Source: Amphimedon queenslandica (taxonomy: Eukaryota; Porifera; Demospongiae; Haplosclerida; Niphatidae). From it: 43,052 nucleotides of DNA. The position numbers and the translations under genes were made by a program. Below are positions 42,220-43,052 of the stretch, piece after piece; the stretch's first letter is position 1, and every line of letters begins with the position of its first letter. Location of the stretch: contig NW_003546249.1 of the NCBI RefSeq assembly GCF_000090795.2, positions 51,023-94,074 on the forward strand. The letters run 5' to 3'. The notes beneath the pieces are model-generated. The model saw only the letters and a list, made by a program, of their open reading frames with translations, was not told the DNA's origin and searched no databases.

Positions 42220-42250
42220 AACGACCTGGGGGCTTCGCCCCCAGGTCGTT
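42220..42250. repeat. Perfect GC-rich hairpin, 14-bp stem
   Basis: AACGACCTGGGGGC, loop TTC, then the exact complement GCCCCCAGGTCGTT. Very stable and sharply different in composition from its surroundings. Could be the terminus of a mobile element. Confidence 0.9.
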
Positions 42251-42285
42251 AAAAATATTATAAATATTAAAAAAGTCAACACAAA

Positions 42286-42539
42286 CAAGAACATGAAAAA
42301 TTAAAAAAACAAGATTGAGTAGGATTCTGAATGACCAATGAAAATACGAAATGAAAATCCTACTCTCGTGATGGAAATTCTACTTTACATTGCAAGGTGA
42401 CCATAACTTTTAAATATTAACATTAAAAGTACTATGTAGAGTAGAATTTGCGTCACGAGAGCAGGATGTTCATTTCGTATTTGTCTTGGTGGTTCGGAAT
42501 CCTACTCATTCTTGCCTTTTTCAATTTTTTATGTTCTTG
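42286..42539. mobile_element. Fold-back MITE, 254 bp
   Basis: The arms 42286-42390 and 42437-42539 are reverse complements at roughly 80-85% identity: CAAGAACAT...GAGTAGGATTC...TACGAAATGAA...CTCTCGTGA. The loop is about 45 bp of AT-rich sequence. No clear target duplication; non-coding. Confidence 0.8.
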
Positions 42540-43052
42540 CAAAAAATTGTGGCTGATCCTTTTGTAATTCAACCATCCACCAGTAGTTGGTTGCAGTCTT
42601 AAGGCTCACCTTCATCATATCCCAATGCACAGTGACAGACAATGCTGCTATTTAATAGGTACATACTTCAGTGATTTTAATGTTCTGATTACTATATAGT
42701 GAGTGTAGTGTGGCGCTCCTCCTGCTTCCACCAAGTATGTGGTAATTCATTAGTTATTTTATCATCACTTATAATTAATAAATGCAAAAGTTCACAAATT
42801 ATGTGCTTGATGAATGTTGTTTTTTAATTAGCTATATATCTATATATACATATATATCATAAGTTTTAGTCAGCCACTGAATTGCAATACTTCTGTGTAT
42901 TATTATAAGAGTGTCAAAAGGTCCAATTTTGGCAACATAATAATGACATTATTTAATTTTTAACATTTCTGATTCAAATTTCATGGCTATGATGTATATT
43001 TAATATAAATTTAGTTACATACAAGTAATAAAAAACATTAAGAATGGGAAAA
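42540..43052. other. No recognisable gene
   Basis: AT-rich to the window end, with a short TATATA-rich tract at 42830-42860. Nothing else seen. Confidence 0.5.

Noticed and set aside
42019..42294. 91-codon minus-strand frame
   Set aside because: Runs through the TA microsatellite and the hairpin; low-complexity Ile/Tyr run.

Overview
This is an AT-rich eukaryotic window made almost entirely of decayed mobile elements. I found no rRNA, tRNA or CRISPR, no prokaryote-like operon, and no convincing conserved host gene. Predicted introns are very short (46, 56, 63, 67, 120, 145 and 349 bp), and metazoan-type elements co-occur: Ty3/gypsy, P-like, several hAT lineages, Tnp2-like, Helitron-like, an integrase-core transposase, and retroelements with a C-terminal nuclease-like domain. 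This suits an early-branching animal, and a sponge is my best guess, but that is inference.

Layout. 1-772: 3' end of a Ty3/gypsy element (open integrase tail plus a 250-bp LTR). 814-1161: broken reading frame of unknown family. 3211-3948: P-element-like transposase relic. 4026-7578: badly decayed gypsy copy between two short LTR-like repeats, lacking RNase H and integrase. 7647-7915: hAT-type MITE with a perfect 8-bp target duplication. 8104-11150: BED-hAT transposase gene split by a second complete but dead hAT (8226-10399), also with an 8-bp duplication. 11280-11518 and 16830-17066: two copies of one 237-239 bp inverted-repeat MITE. 11806-15380 (minus): Tnp2-like transposase relic followed by a second small coiled-coil ORF. 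15885-16358 (plus): small spliced gene with uninterrupted frames and unknown function. 18830-19275: minisatellite. 19860-22610: two more hAT relics.

The most interesting part is 24178-34400. An integrase-core transposase gene is cut in two, 5' half at 24178-24737 and 3' half at 33984-34400. The intervening 9.18 kb (24745-33923) begins and ends with the same 13-bp inverted repeat, GGGGCGAGCAAAA. Removing it leaves a 67-bp intron of ordinary size with GT/AG ends. The inserted unit holds a Helitron-type Rep/helicase gene with three introns (24988-30490), a minus-strand coiled-coil ORF with a 39-bp repeat (31940-32520) and, divergent from it, an RPA-like OB-fold/zinc-ribbon gene (32751-33820). 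If the boundaries hold, this is one three-gene Helitron-like element with short terminal inverted repeats and a T|T insertion site, as known for Helentron/Helitron2 elements. All three genes are broken in this copy.

35330-37200 carries the C-termini of two retroelements with zinc-binding plus restriction-endonuclease-like domains. From there to the end the sequence is mostly low complexity, with an 84-bp tandem duplication, a perfect 14-bp GC-rich hairpin (42220-42250) and a 254-bp fold-back element (42286-42539). Many stop codons are TGA where the family suggests Arg (CGA), a pattern compatible with decay of methylated CpG.
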